Shown here one piece after another: positions 51,739 to 60,859 of a stretch of DNA of 64,000 bases (position 1 is the stretch's first letter; every line of letters begins with the position of its first letter). The notes below the pieces were generated by a model, which saw only the letters and a list, made by a program, of their open reading frames with translations, had not been told where the DNA came from and did no database searches. This DNA comes from Streptomyces sp. SID13031. GTDB taxonomy: Bacteria > Actinomycetota > Actinomycetes > Propionibacteriales > Kribbellaceae. Position numbers and translations under genes: made by a program. Location: assembly GCF_010548305.1 (NCBI RefSeq), contig NZ_JAAGLV010000002.1:434001-498000 (forward strand). Direction: 5' to 3'.

Positions 51739-52749
51739 TCAGCTGTTGGCCAGTGGGTGTGGTTCGCCGGTGAGGGTAGCGAGGGCTTGGGCGAGTTCGG
51801 GGAGGGTGGCTTTGACGTAGGTGGCGGTTGTCCCTGCGGCGGGGGCGTCGGTGTGGCCGGCGAAGGCGCGGGCGTAGCCGCAGTTGCGTTCGACCCAGGT
51901 GAGGGTTGTATGTCTGAGCCAGTGGGTGGAGATTTGTTGGGTGGCTACCCAGGGCAGCTGTCGTCCGATGCGCTCCCATATGTAGTCGTAGCGGCGTTTG
52001 GTGATGGGACGGCCGTTGGAGTAGCGGAGGAGTTGGCCGTTTGGTGGTGCGTTGCGGGATTCGGCGTGGTGGAGGAGGTGGGACATGAGCGTGGGGGAGA
52101 CCGGTTGCCAGCGCACGGTGTCGCCCTTCTCGTTGAGCCGGATTAGGCACTGGGTGGCATCCAGATCGCGGGGAGTCAGGGCGAGCCCTCCGCCGCGTCG
52201 GCAGGCGGTTTCGGTGTGGAGTCTGAGGATGAGGCTGTCGAGGGCGGGGTCGTTTCCGGTCGTGGCTGCGATCTGGTTGATCTCGGCCAGTTGTGCGTCG
52301 GGGATTGCTCGTCGCGTTGAGGTGAGGCGGCGGGGTTTGGCGACCTTGAGGGCCGGGTTGGCGCCGGGACTGATGAGGCCGTCGTTCTCGGCGTTGGTGT
52401 AGACGCAGCGGAGGGCTGCGATGAAGTGTTCGGTTGCGGAGCGCCCGCCGCGGGCATTGCGGCGGACGGTGACGGCGGTTTTGAGGGTTTCGGTGAGTTG
52501 CCGGATTTCGGTGGGGGTGGGTTCGTCGAGGCGGCGTGCGCCCCAGTGTTCGACCAGGCGGTTCCAGTAGGAGCTGTAGACGCGGCGAGTTCCGGCTCCG
52601 ACGGCTGCGCTGACGATGGGGACGTATTCGGCGAAGGTAGGAACGGCTGTTGGTGGGGCGGCGGTTGCCAGGAGGTCGGCGACGCTGACGCCTAGACGTG
52701 CGAGCAGAAGGCGGGCGGCTTCGATTTCGGCGCTGCTGGTTTGGGTCAT
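51739..52749 (-). CDS. tyrosine recombinase (integrase)
   Basis: 336 residues, ATG overlapping the AbrB-like stop (ATGA). An N-terminal SAM-like core-binding domain (TFAEYVPIVSAAVGAGTRRV) is followed by the catalytic domain: Arg in TACRRGGGLALTPRDL, HWLRHTTLTWVERN, the second His in AFAGHTDAPAAG and the nucleophile in TATYVKATLPELAQ. All active-site residues are present. It lies next to the 3' end of tRNA-Leu, the classical site for integration of such elements, and is probably the integrase of the island to its left. Confidence 0.88.
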   Translation of the reverse strand: MTQTSSAEIEAARLLLARLGVSVADLLATAAPPTAVPTFAEYVPIVSAAVGAGTRRVYSSYWNRLVEHWGARRLDEPTPTEIRQLTETLKTAVTVRRNARGGRSATEHFIAALRCVYTNAENDGLISPGANPALKVAKPRRLTSTRRAIPDAQLAEINQIAATTGNDPALDSLILRLHTETACRRGGGLALTPRDLDATQCLIRLNEKGDTVRWQPVSPTLMSHLLHHAESRNAPPNGQLLRYSNGRPITKRRYDYIWERIGRQLPWVATQQISTHWLRHTTLTWVERNCGYARAFAGHTDAPAAGTTATYVKATLPELAQALATLTGEPHPLANS

Positions 52750-53195
52750 AGTCCAGCTCCGCCAGCCAGGAGGGTGTCGAGGGTGGCTGGTGGGTAGATC
52801 GTCAGCAGAGAGGTAGTCGGGTCGGCAGCCAGGAGAACTCGATCTCCGGTGGTGAGTGCGCAGAGGTGCCGCAGTGGTGCAGGGATGCACACATGGCCCT
52901 GTGACGTGAGGTAGAAGGATCCAGTGGGTTCAGGTCTGAGCAGAAGGACTCCGCGTACCGCAGTCAAGGTCAGCGCGAGGTCGTGCGACCAGGCCAGCTG
53001 ACGCATGATGCGGGCGTCGGTTAGGCGACCGCTGTGATCGATCGACGACAAGCCGTAGATGGTCGCCGAGGTACGTCGTGCGGCCAATATGGGCAGGGGA
53101 AGAGGGCCGCGGTCAGGCAGTGAGGAAGGGGCCAACTTGCCTGCTGCTGCAGGCATTCGAAGCGCCGGGATACGCAGGTCGACCGGGGCGCTCAT
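52746..53195 (-). CDS. AbrB/MazE-like protein coupled to the integrase
   Basis: 149 residues from ATG 53195. The C-terminal half reads FYLTSQGHVCIPAPLRHLCA and LTTGDRVLLAADP, a swapped-hairpin AbrB-type DNA-binding strand pattern. The N-terminal half (ARIMRQLAWSHDLALTLTAV) is not recognised. Its coupling to the integrase suggests a directionality or regulatory partner. The palindrome at 53225-53260 just upstream could be its operator. Confidence 0.65.
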   Translation of the reverse strand: MSAPVDLRIPALRMPAAAGKLAPSSLPDRGPLPLPILAARRTSATIYGLSSIDHSGRLTDARIMRQLAWSHDLALTLTAVRGVLLLRPEPTGSFYLTSQGHVCIPAPLRHLCALTTGDRVLLAADPTTSLLTIYPPATLDTLLAGGAGL

Positions 53196-53224
53196 CGGGT
53201 GGCCCCCAACGGCCAAACGCAGGA

Positions 53225-53260
53225 CGGCTTCGTGAAGCACCGAAGCGCTTCACGAAGCCG
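53225..53260. repeat. 14-bp perfect inverted repeat upstream of the AbrB/integrase operon
   Basis: CGGCTTCGTGAAGC / GCTTCACGAAGCCG with an 8-base spacer that repeats CCGAAGC. Each arm is itself nearly palindromic. Placed between tRNA-Leu and the AbrB-like start; may be an operator or recombinase-binding site. Confidence 0.65.
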
Positions 53261-53303
53261 GGTTACTTGATACTTCTCGTAGCGCAGGTATGCGCAGCGT
53301 GTG

Positions 53304-53384
53304 TGCCAGAGGCGGGACTTGAACCCGCACGCCCGAGGGCACCGGCACCTAAAGCCGGCGTGTCTGCCATTCCACCACTCTGGC
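53304..53384 (-). tRNA. tRNA-Leu (anticodon TAG)
   Basis: On the minus strand the acceptor stem GCCAGAG pairs with CTCTGGC; the anticodon stem-loop CGCCGGCTTTAGGTGCCGG shows TAG; a long variable arm (TGCCCTCGGGCG) and the T-loop GGTTCAAGTCCC complete a class II tRNA. The 3' end faces the integrase. Confidence 0.93.
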
Positions 53385-53440
53385 CAGGAAGGATCGGCGT
53401 CCCCCCGGGAAACATCTTAGGGGGACCCCGATCCTTCAGT

Positions 53441-55099
53441 TCAGCGGCTCTGCAGGGCGCTGATGAACACGTTCCGCAGGTCTTGCGGGTTCTTCGCCAC
53501 GTAGCTCTGGCCGCCGGTCGCCGCGGCGAGTGCCCGCAGCTCGTTGGCGTCAGCGTCGGGGCCCATGCCGAGCGCGATGATCCGGACCGGCCGGGCCGGG
53601 TCGCGCAGACCTTCCAGCGTCTGCACTGTCTTGGCCAGACTGAGGCTGCCCGGGTCGTCGTTCTTGCCGTCGGTGAAGAGCAGGACGGCGTTCACGGCGC
53701 TCGAGTCGTAGCCACTGCGAACCGCCCGGACGGCGGCGATCGCGGTGTCGTACAGACCTGTTCCGCCACCCTTGATCGGCTTCTGCACCGCCAGGGCGGT
53801 GGTGATCTTCTGTCGCTGGTTGGGGGACAGTTTGCCGATCGGGATGAGCTCCTTGAAGTCGGAGTCCAGCGGCCCGATCTTCGTCGAGAACGTCCACAGG
53901 CCGAGCGCGGCGTTGTCCGGGAACAGCCCCAGGCCGCCCACCGCCGCCTCGATGGTGAGCTGCATCCGGGTCTTGTTGCCGACCATCTCGGCCATCGAGC
54001 CGGACACGTCGACCACCGCGAGCGAGTGGGCCGACAGTGACAGCCGGGTCCAGTCGCCGAGCACCTTGTTGATCGCAGCCGTCGCCGGCGCGGTCAGCCG
54101 GGTGATCGTTCCGACGCCACGTCCCGCGCCGAGGTCACTGGCCACCGAGTCGCGGAAGCCGGCGTCGTCGCGCGCCTGGGTGGACGCCGGACCGCTCACC
54201 TCGGCCGCCAGCGCCTTGGCCGCCTCGGAGAACGTCTCGTCGTTCGACTGTGCGGTGACCACGATCGGGTAGTCGAGCAGCAAGGTGCCGGTCCGCGGCA
54301 CGACTGCCTTCAGCTCCGAGTCGGGGTGCTCGTCCTGGAACTTGACGAAGCTCTGCTCCGACGCCGGTACGACCAGGTTGCTGCCGGCCTGCGCGGCCCG
54401 GCCGAACAACCCGTTCACGTCCGTGTAGGGCTTCGCCATCGACCCGAGCTTCTGGGCCGTCGGCACGATGACCTCGCTGACGTCGGTGTCGGTGGCCGAC
54501 GTCTTGGTCCGCTCCGCCTGGATGGCCAGCAGCGCCAGCGCGCCGGGCGACTGGGTCAACGGGTCGAGCAGAGCTGGTGCCGCCTTCGTGAACGCGCCCA
54601 GCCAGGACGCGGTGTTGGCGAAGTTGGGCGGCAGACCGACGAGCACCAGGGGCGAGCTCGCGATCGACGGAACGGCGACGGCCGGGATCTTCTGGCCGTC
54701 GTCGGCCTGGGACACCCACAGGGTCGAGTCCGGCACCCACAGATCGGGCCGGCCCTCGGTGCTGTTCGCGACGTCCCTGGCCACCTTGGACGAGGGGGCC
54801 GCGGTGATGCTGAACTGCAGGCAGGCGGCGGTGCTGTCGTCCTTCTTGGCCGCCAGCGATTTGGCCGCAGCCTCCAGCAAGGGCTGGAGCTCGGGCGTGG
54901 TGCTGAGCCGGACCTGGGTCGGGTCGTCACACGACTTGCCACCCAGGAATCCGTCACTGCCCGATTCCGATCCGAAGGAGCGGACCACAAAGACGGCGCC
55001 CAATGACAGCACCAGTAGGCCGACGGCGGTCAGGTACAGCGGACGCCGGCTGTTGTTGCTGGTGTTACTTTTTGTCACCGCAGAGGAGTGTTTTCCCAT
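53441..55099 (-). CDS. VWA-domain protein with substrate-binding-like N-terminus
   Basis: 552 residues, ATG 55099 with AGGGAGGGATC upstream. One N-terminal helix (LYLTAVGLLVLSLGAVFVVR) anchors or exports it. Residues of about 55-340 resemble periplasmic solute-binding proteins (GRPDLWVPDSTLWVSQADDG, VGLPPNFANTASWLGAF). The C-terminal VWA domain has the MIDAS motif DVSGSM and TDGKNDDPGS. Such proteins are common in actinobacteria; the role is unknown. First core gene after the tRNA. Confidence 0.85.
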   Translation of the reverse strand: MGKHSSAVTKSNTSNNSRRPLYLTAVGLLVLSLGAVFVVRSFGSESGSDGFLGGKSCDDPTQVRLSTTPELQPLLEAAAKSLAAKKDDSTAACLQFSITAAPSSKVARDVANSTEGRPDLWVPDSTLWVSQADDGQKIPAVAVPSIASSPLVLVGLPPNFANTASWLGAFTKAAPALLDPLTQSPGALALLAIQAERTKTSATDTDVSEVIVPTAQKLGSMAKPYTDVNGLFGRAAQAGSNLVVPASEQSFVKFQDEHPDSELKAVVPRTGTLLLDYPIVVTAQSNDETFSEAAKALAAEVSGPASTQARDDAGFRDSVASDLGAGRGVGTITRLTAPATAAINKVLGDWTRLSLSAHSLAVVDVSGSMAEMVGNKTRMQLTIEAAVGGLGLFPDNAALGLWTFSTKIGPLDSDFKELIPIGKLSPNQRQKITTALAVQKPIKGGGTGLYDTAIAAVRAVRSGYDSSAVNAVLLFTDGKNDDPGSLSLAKTVQTLEGLRDPARPVRIIALGMGPDADANELRALAAATGGQSYVAKNPQDLRNVFISALQSR

Positions 55100-55404
55100 C
55101 GCGGCAGATCCCTCCCTCCCAGAGGCAAGACTGCGCGCGCAGATTACCCGGTTTGCACTGGTCAGGGCGAAGAGCGACGCCGAAGTTCACGCCGTGGATG
55201 GGGGGTTGTAATTGAACTCCGACTGGGCTCGCGGTACTACTCGTCCCTCAGAGGCCGGGAAATGTGACGGAACGTAGTGTTTCCGCTGCGAACAGGTGAG
55301 AACCTGCTGTGATCCAACTCACACGGCCGAGTCGTTGAAGCGACCGTTCAGTGGGCCGGGGCCATGAAACGGTACGGGTTTACCTTCGCGAAATGTCCTG
55401 ACAA
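55100..55404. other. intergenic region, no gene
   Basis: About 300 bases holding the promoter of the VWA gene and the end of bcp; no other feature seen. Confidence 0.6.
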
Positions 55405-55875
55405 TCAGTCGAGGCCGAGATCGCGGCGCAACTTGGCGACGTGGCCGGTGGCCTTCACGTTGTACTGCGCGACGGCGACCTTGCCGTCCGGGTCGATCAC
55501 GAAGGTCGACCGGATCACGCCGGTCACCTTCTTGCCGTACATCGTCTTCTCCCCGAAGGCGCCGTACGCCGTGAGCACCTCTTTGTCCGGGTCGCTCAGC
55601 AGCGGGAAGGTCACGCCGTCGCGGTCGCGGAACTTCTCCAGCTTGGCCGGCTTGTCCGGCGAGATGCCGAGCACGGCGTACCCGTGGGCCTGCAGCGAGT
55701 CGAGCGAGTCGCGAAAGTCGCAGGCCTGCTTGGTGCAGCCCGGCGTCATCGCGGCCGGGTAGAAGTACACGATCACGCTCTTGCCGCGCAGCGACGCCAG
55801 CGAGACGTCGTTGCCATCGGCGTCGGGAAGGGTGAAGTCAGGTGCGGCGTCGCCGACGGACAGACGTTCGGACAT
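55405..55875 (-). CDS. bcp: thioredoxin-dependent peroxiredoxin (Bcp/PrxQ)
   Basis: 156 residues, ATG 55875 with GGAGGGCACCTG upstream. The peroxidatic cysteine is in PAAMTPGCTKQACDFRDSLD (Cys47) and the resolving cysteine is five residues on (Cys52), the PrxQ spacing. GYAVLGISPDKPAKLEKFRD and FPLLSDPDKEVLTAYG are diagnostic. It reduces peroxides at the expense of thioredoxin. Confidence 0.95.
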   Translation of the reverse strand: MSERLSVGDAAPDFTLPDADGNDVSLASLRGKSVIVYFYPAAMTPGCTKQACDFRDSLDSLQAHGYAVLGISPDKPAKLEKFRDRDGVTFPLLSDPDKEVLTAYGAFGEKTMYGKKVTGVIRSTFVIDPDGKVAVAQYNVKATGHVAKLRRDLGLD

Positions 55876-56065
55876 CAGGTGCCCTCCACGGAGCGGAACG
55901 GAGCGGTTCGGGTGATTGTCCGACATTCTGCCGTACGCCGCCGACAAGCGTTTCAGGGCCTCGTGCAAGCGCTTGTGTTACACGGATGCGGTTCGCTTGT
56001 TACGTGCGGGAAAACTGACGCCCGATCCTGGTGCGAGGCGGCCGCCGGTGAGTGAAGATGCGGAG

Positions 56066-57661
56066 ATGAGCCGCGCACCGATCCGCCCCGCTGGCCCACA
56101 GTTGTTCGACGGCTACCTCGATCCGGGGCGGCCGCATGCCGACGCGTACGACGAGATGTTCGACCCGGCGGAGGAGGTCCGCCCGGCGTACCGGCGCCTG
56201 CACGAGTCGCTGACGCCGCTGCTGCCTGCCGACCTCACCTCGCGCTCCGAGGCGCTGGACCGGGCGCTGGTCGACCAGGGCATCACCTTCTCGCTGTCCG
56301 GGGAGGAGCGGCCGTTCCCGCTCGACCTGGTCCCGCGCGTCATCACGGCCTCGGAGTGGTCCCGGCTGGAGCGCGGCATCGTCCAGCGGGTCCGGGCGCT
56401 GGAGGCGTTCCTGGCCGACATCTACGGCGACCAGCAGATCGTGGCGGACGGCGTACTGCCGCGCCGCCTCATCACCTCCTGCGAGCACTTCCACCGCCAG
56501 GCGGCCGGTATAGCCCCGCCCAACGGCGTCCGGATCCACGTGGCCGGTATCGACGTGGTGCGCGACGAGCAGGGCGATTTCCGGGTGCTGGAGGACAACC
56601 TGCGCAGCCCGTCCGGGGTGTCGTACGTGATGGAGAACCGGCGGACCATGGCCCGGGTGTTCCCCGACCTGTTCGCCAAGCACCGGGTGCGCGCGGTCGG
56701 CGACTACGCCGTCCACCTGCTCCGCTCCCTCCGCGCGTCGGCCCCAGCTGGTACTACGGACCCGAACGTGGTCGTACTGACCCCTGGCGTCTACAACTCG
56801 GCGTACTTCGAGCACTCGCTGCTGGCCCGGCAGATGGGCGTCGAGCTGGTCGAGGGCCGGGACCTGTTCGCCCGCAACAACGTCATCTACCTGCGGACCA
56901 CCGAGGGCGAGCAGCGGGTGGACGTGATCTACCGGCGGATCGACGACGAGTTCCTCGACCCGGTGCACTTCGAACCCGACTCGGTGCTCGGCGTCGCGGG
57001 CCTGGTGAACGCGGCGCGGGCCGGCAACGTGGTGGTCGCCAACGCGATCGGCAACGGCGTCGGCGACGACAAGCTGGTCTACACCTACTTGCCGGAGATC
57101 CTGAAGTACTACCTGGGCGAGACCCCGCTGCTGCCGAACGTGGACACCTTCCGCTGCTGGCTGCCCGCCGAGCACGACGAGGTGCTCGACCGGCTGGACG
57201 AGCTCGTCACCAAGCCGGTGGAGGGCTCGGGCGGCTACGGCATCGTGTTCGGCCCGGACGCGTCGGCCAAGGAGCTCGCCGCCCAGCGCCGCCGGATCAG
57301 GAGCAACCCACGCGGCTGGATCGCGCAGCCCGTAGTACAGCTGTCCACTGTGCCGACCAAGGTCGGTGAGCGACTGCAGCCGCGACATGTGGACCTGCGG
57401 CCGTTCGCGGTGAACGACGGCGAGTCCGTGTTCGTCCTGCCCGGTGGCCTGACCCGGGTGGCGATCCCGGAAGGCAGCCTGATCGTGAACTCGTCCCAGG
57501 GCGGCGGCTCCAAGGACACCTGGGTGCTGGCGCCCAGGGCGTCTGCGGGGAACGCCGAGCTGCGCGGCCGTGGCCTGGCTGCGGCCGGTCTGCGCTCGGA
57601 CGAGGCCAGTACTCCGGAGCAGGGCCCGGAGCTCAACGTCGCCCAACAGCAGCAACAGTGA
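56066..57661 (+). CDS. circularly permuted ATP-grasp type 2 protein
   Basis: 531 residues from ATG 56066 (GTG 56048 is an alternative). The family hallmarks are GPQLFDGYLDPGRPHADAYD, the strand GVRIHVAGIDVVRDEQGDFR, VLEDNLRSPSGVSYVMENRR and TKPVEGSGGYGIVFGP. Genes of this type always stand with alpha-E and transglutaminase-like genes, as here, and may ligate small peptides or amines; the true substrate is not known. A Gln-rich tail closes it. Confidence 0.92.
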   Translation: MSRAPIRPAGPQLFDGYLDPGRPHADAYDEMFDPAEEVRPAYRRLHESLTPLLPADLTSRSEALDRALVDQGITFSLSGEERPFPLDLVPRVITASEWSRLERGIVQRVRALEAFLADIYGDQQIVADGVLPRRLITSCEHFHRQAAGIAPPNGVRIHVAGIDVVRDEQGDFRVLEDNLRSPSGVSYVMENRRTMARVFPDLFAKHRVRAVGDYAVHLLRSLRASAPAGTTDPNVVVLTPGVYNSAYFEHSLLARQMGVELVEGRDLFARNNVIYLRTTEGEQRVDVIYRRIDDEFLDPVHFEPDSVLGVAGLVNAARAGNVVVANAIGNGVGDDKLVYTYLPEILKYYLGETPLLPNVDTFRCWLPAEHDEVLDRLDELVTKPVEGSGGYGIVFGPDASAKELAAQRRRIRSNPRGWIAQPVVQLSTVPTKVGERLQPRHVDLRPFAVNDGESVFVLPGGLTRVAIPEGSLIVNSSQGGGSKDTWVLAPRASAGNAELRGRGLAAAGLRSDEASTPEQGPELNVAQQQQQ

Positions 57662-57677
57662 TGGGGAGGTGCTGACG

Positions 57678-58625
57678 ATGCTCGCACGCAATGCCGAGTC
57701 GCTGTACTGGATCGGCCGGTACGTCGAACGCGCGGACGACACGGCCCGGATCCTCGACGTGTCGGTGCACCAACTGCTCGAGGACGCGACGGTGGACGCC
57801 GACACGGCCAGCCGAAGGTTGCTGGCGGTGCTCGGCATCGAGCCGCCCAAGGGGACCTCCCTGGACGTGTGGACGCTGACCGAGCTGGTCGCCATGTCCC
57901 CGGACCGCTCCGGCTCGATCGTGTCGTCCATCTCCAGTGCCCGCGAGAACACCCGGGTGGCGCGGGAGGTCGTCTCCAGCGAGCTGTGGCACTGCATCAA
58001 CTCGATGTGGAACGCAGTACCCGAGCGACAGCGCGCTGCTCGCCGGGTGGGGCCGCACGAGTTCTTCACCTTCGTCGAGGACCGGGCCGCGATGTTCGCG
58101 GGTCTCGCTGACTCCACGATGAGCCGGGACGACGGCTGGCGCTTCCTGGTGCTCGGGCGGTCGGTGGAGCGCGTCGACATGATCGTGCGGCTCCTGATGT
58201 CCCGGGTGGGCGACAAGCCCACGTCGCCGGGGTGGGTGACAGTACTGCGCTCTGCGGGTGCTCACGACACCTACCTGCGGACGTACCGGGGTGCTCTCGA
58301 CGCATCCCGCGTGGTGCAGTTCCTGCTGCTGGACAGGTTGTTCCCGCGGTCTGTGTTCCACGCACTGACCAAGGCCGAGTCCTGCCTGGAGGAGCTCGAC
58401 CGTGGCCCGTCCGCTCGCATCGGAGCGAGCGCGGAGGCGAGTCGGCTGCTCGGCAAAGCCCGGAGCGATCTGGAGTTCCTGCGACCGGCAGAGCTGCTCG
58501 ACGACCTCACCGGGCGCCTGCAGGCTTTGCAGACGACAGTGAAAGAGGTCGGCGAGGCTGTCTCGCAGCAGTACTTCCATACGGTGCCCTGGGTCGAGTG
58601 GAACAACGCGGAGGTGAACCTATGA
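57678..58625 (+). CDS. alpha-E domain protein
   Basis: 315 residues, ATG with GGGGAGGTGC upstream, 16 bp after the ATP-grasp gene. All-helical: LARNAESLYWIGRYVERADD is the family signature at the start; RVGPHEFFTFVEDRAAMFAG and FLVLGRSVERVDMIVRLLMS follow. It works with the ATP-grasp and transglutaminase-like proteins of the same operon in a pathway not yet defined. Confidence 0.92.
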   Translation: MLARNAESLYWIGRYVERADDTARILDVSVHQLLEDATVDADTASRRLLAVLGIEPPKGTSLDVWTLTELVAMSPDRSGSIVSSISSARENTRVAREVVSSELWHCINSMWNAVPERQRAARRVGPHEFFTFVEDRAAMFAGLADSTMSRDDGWRFLVLGRSVERVDMIVRLLMSRVGDKPTSPGWVTVLRSAGAHDTYLRTYRGALDASRVVQFLLLDRLFPRSVFHALTKAESCLEELDRGPSARIGASAEASRLLGKARSDLEFLRPAELLDDLTGRLQALQTTVKEVGEAVSQQYFHTVPWVEWNNAEVNL

Positions 58626-59464
58626 AGTGGCGCCTTCGGGTCGTGCACACCACCGGCTACCGGTATGCCACAGCAGTAACGCAGTCCTACAACGAAGCGC
58701 GGCTCACTCCACGCAGTGACGACCGGCAGAACTTGATGGTCGCCCGGTTGGAGACAGTCCCGGCCACCCGGTCCTACCGCTACACCGACTACTGGGGTAC
58801 CGAGGTCAACTCCTTCGACCTGCACGCTCCGCACACCGAGCTGAAGGTCATCGCGGCCTCGGTCGTCGAGACCACCGCCCAGCCGACCCCGGAGGAAGAG
58901 GCGACCTGGGCGGACGTCCGCTCGCCCCAAAGCCTCGACCGGTACGGCGAGTACCTGGAGTTCGCGGAGTACGTCCCCAAACACAGGGAGCTCGCCGCTA
59001 TCGCGAGAGCTCTCCGCAAAGGGCTCAGCCCGGCCGAGACGGTCCTGGCCATCTCCAAGTGGGTGCACGGCACCCTGACCTACCAGCGCGGCACCACTGG
59101 CGTGCACTCGTCGGCAGTAGACGCATGGCAGGCCGGTGAAGGCGTCTGCCAGGACTACGCGCACCTGACGCTCGCGATGCTGCGCGCTGTCGACGTACCG
59201 GCCAGGTATGTCTCCGGCTACCTGCACACCAAGGCTGATGCGGCGGTGGGGGAGACCGTGGTCGGTGAGAGCCACGCGTGGATCGAGGCCTGGACCGGCG
59301 GCTGGTGGGGGTACGACCCGACCAACGACATCCCCATCGCTCACCGGCACGTCTGGGTCGCCACTGGTCGCGACTACGGCGACGTGTCACCACTGAAGGG
59401 CATCTACTCGGGAGGAGCCGCCACGGCAATCGATGTCACGGTGGACATCACCCGGCTGGCCTGA
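58622..59464 (+). CDS. transglutaminase-like cysteine protease family protein
   Basis: 280 residues, ATGA overlap with the alpha-E gene. N-terminal beta domain (WRLRVVHTTGYRYATAVTQS), then the catalytic triad: Cys176 in GEGVCQDYAHL, His218 in GESHAWIEAW and Asp232 in WGYDPTNDIPI. It is probably a cytosolic amide hydrolase or transferase working with the two preceding genes. Confidence 0.93.
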   Translation: MKWRLRVVHTTGYRYATAVTQSYNEARLTPRSDDRQNLMVARLETVPATRSYRYTDYWGTEVNSFDLHAPHTELKVIAASVVETTAQPTPEEEATWADVRSPQSLDRYGEYLEFAEYVPKHRELAAIARALRKGLSPAETVLAISKWVHGTLTYQRGTTGVHSSAVDAWQAGEGVCQDYAHLTLAMLRAVDVPARYVSGYLHTKADAAVGETVVGESHAWIEAWTGGWWGYDPTNDIPIAHRHVWVATGRDYGDVSPLKGIYSGGAATAIDVTVDITRLA

Positions 59465-59512
59465 GCCGTCAACTGACAGTGTCAACTGGCCTGATTGGGG
59501 CAGAGTGGTCAC

Positions 59513-60556
59513 ATGCGGGCGATGACGGTGGTGCCGGGCAAGGCCGACTCTGCGTCGGTCGGCGAGGTACCGGAGCCGCCGGAGTCCGACGGCTCGATCT
59601 TGGTCGAGGGACTGCTCGCGGGGATCTGCGGCACGGACATAGAGCTGTGCAGCGGCCTCTTCGGCAGCGGCCGCCCCGGCGCCGACAGGCTCGTGATCGG
59701 CCACGAGTCGCTGGGTCGAGTCCTAGAGGCCCCTGCGGGCTCAGGCTTCGCCAGCGGCGACCTGGTCGCCGGCATAGTCCGTCGCCCCGACCCACTGCCC
59801 TGCCCAGCCTGCGCCCGCGGCGAGTGGGACTTCTGCCGCAACGGCCGCTACACCGAGCGCGGCATCAAGGAGATGGACGGCTATGGCGCCGAGCGCTGGC
59901 GGGTCGACCCGTACTACGCCGTACCGGTGCCAAGGCAGCTCGGGCGCCTCGGAGTCCTGATCGAGCCGGCCAGCATCCTCACCAAGGCGTGGGACCAGAT
60001 CGACCAGGTCGGCGCACGATCCTGGTACGGCCCGGAGCACGTACTGATCACCGGAGCCGGCCCGATCGGCCTGCTGGCCGCACTGATCGCCAAGCAGCGC
60101 GGCTACACGGTCCACGTGCTCGACCTCGCCACCGACGGCCCGAAGCCGCAGCTGGTGCGAGACCTCGGCGCGGAGTACCTCAATGACCTCTCCGACCTGG
60201 CAGTGGCGCCTGACGTCGTGCTGGAGGCGACCGGCGCCGGGCAGCTCGTGTTCGACTGCGCAAAGCTGCTGCCACCGGCCGGAGTGATGTGCCTGACCGG
60301 GATCTCGCCCGGCCCGGCGTCCATCGACGTCCAGCTGGATGCGCTGACGCGGCAGCTCGTAGTACGGAACGCTGTGCTGGTCGGGACGGTGAACGCGGCC
60401 AAACGGCACTACGCGGAAGCCGTGGAGGTCTTGCTGGCTGCTGATCCAGCCTGGCTAGAGCGGCTCCTCACCCGGTCGGTGCCGCTGTCGAACTGGCCCA
60501 CCGCGCTGGTCAAGAAGCCCGGTGACATCAAGGTGGTCGTCGATCTCCAAGCCTGA
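59513..60556 (+). CDS. zinc-dependent medium-chain dehydrogenase (glucose dehydrogenase-like)
   Basis: 347 residues from ATG 59513. The catalytic zinc ligands are in AGICGTDIELC and IGHESLG; the structural zinc site is CPACARGEWDFC with three cysteines visible. The Rossmann motif is VLITGAGPIGLLAALIAKQ. DGYGAERWRVDPYYAVPVPR resembles archaeal-type glucose dehydrogenases. It should oxidise a sugar or polyol with NAD(P). Confidence 0.9.
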   Translation: MRAMTVVPGKADSASVGEVPEPPESDGSILVEGLLAGICGTDIELCSGLFGSGRPGADRLVIGHESLGRVLEAPAGSGFASGDLVAGIVRRPDPLPCPACARGEWDFCRNGRYTERGIKEMDGYGAERWRVDPYYAVPVPRQLGRLGVLIEPASILTKAWDQIDQVGARSWYGPEHVLITGAGPIGLLAALIAKQRGYTVHVLDLATDGPKPQLVRDLGAEYLNDLSDLAVAPDVVLEATGAGQLVFDCAKLLPPAGVMCLTGISPGPASIDVQLDALTRQLVVRNAVLVGTVNAAKRHYAEAVEVLLAADPAWLERLLTRSVPLSNWPTALVKKPGDIKVVVDLQA

Positions 60557-60595
60557 CCTGCAAAGATGTGATCAAACACTGTGAAGGGAGCCCTG

Positions 60596-60859
60596 GTGTC
60601 GGACACGCAGGCTCGGACCACCGAGCAGATCGAGGCGGATATCGCCGCCACCCGTGCACGACTGGCCTCGACCGTCGACGAACTCGTCGACCGGGCGCAC
60701 CCGAAGAACGTCGCCAAGCGGCAGGTCGAACAGGCCAGGGCCCAGGTGTTCGACGAGCGCGGGCAGCTGCGGACGCAGAAGCTGGTCGCCGTCGGTGCCG
60801 CGGCGGTGGGCGTCCTCGGCATGCTGATCATGATCCGCAAGCTGGTGGGTCGCCGGTGA
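60596..60859 (+). CDS. DUF3618 small membrane protein
   Basis: 87 residues; GTG 60596 chosen because GAAGGGAG sits at the right distance. RTTEQIEADIAATRARLAST and VDELVDRAHPKNVAKRQVEQ are the DUF3618 pattern; a C-terminal helix (LVAVGAAAVGVLGMLIMI) ends RKLVGRR. The stop overlaps the next start (GTGA). Confidence 0.88.
   Translation: MSDTQARTTEQIEADIAATRARLASTVDELVDRAHPKNVAKRQVEQARAQVFDERGQLRTQKLVAVGAAAVGVLGMLIMIRKLVGRR

Noticed and set aside
53225-53260. CRISPR-like or tandem repeat structure
   Set aside because: Only a single inverted repeat is present; no arrays of spaced direct repeats and no cas genes were seen anywhere in the window.
56000-58222. Long antisense frames opposite the ATP-grasp and alpha-E genes
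   Set aside because: Shadow frames of two certain core genes; no start signals or motifs.
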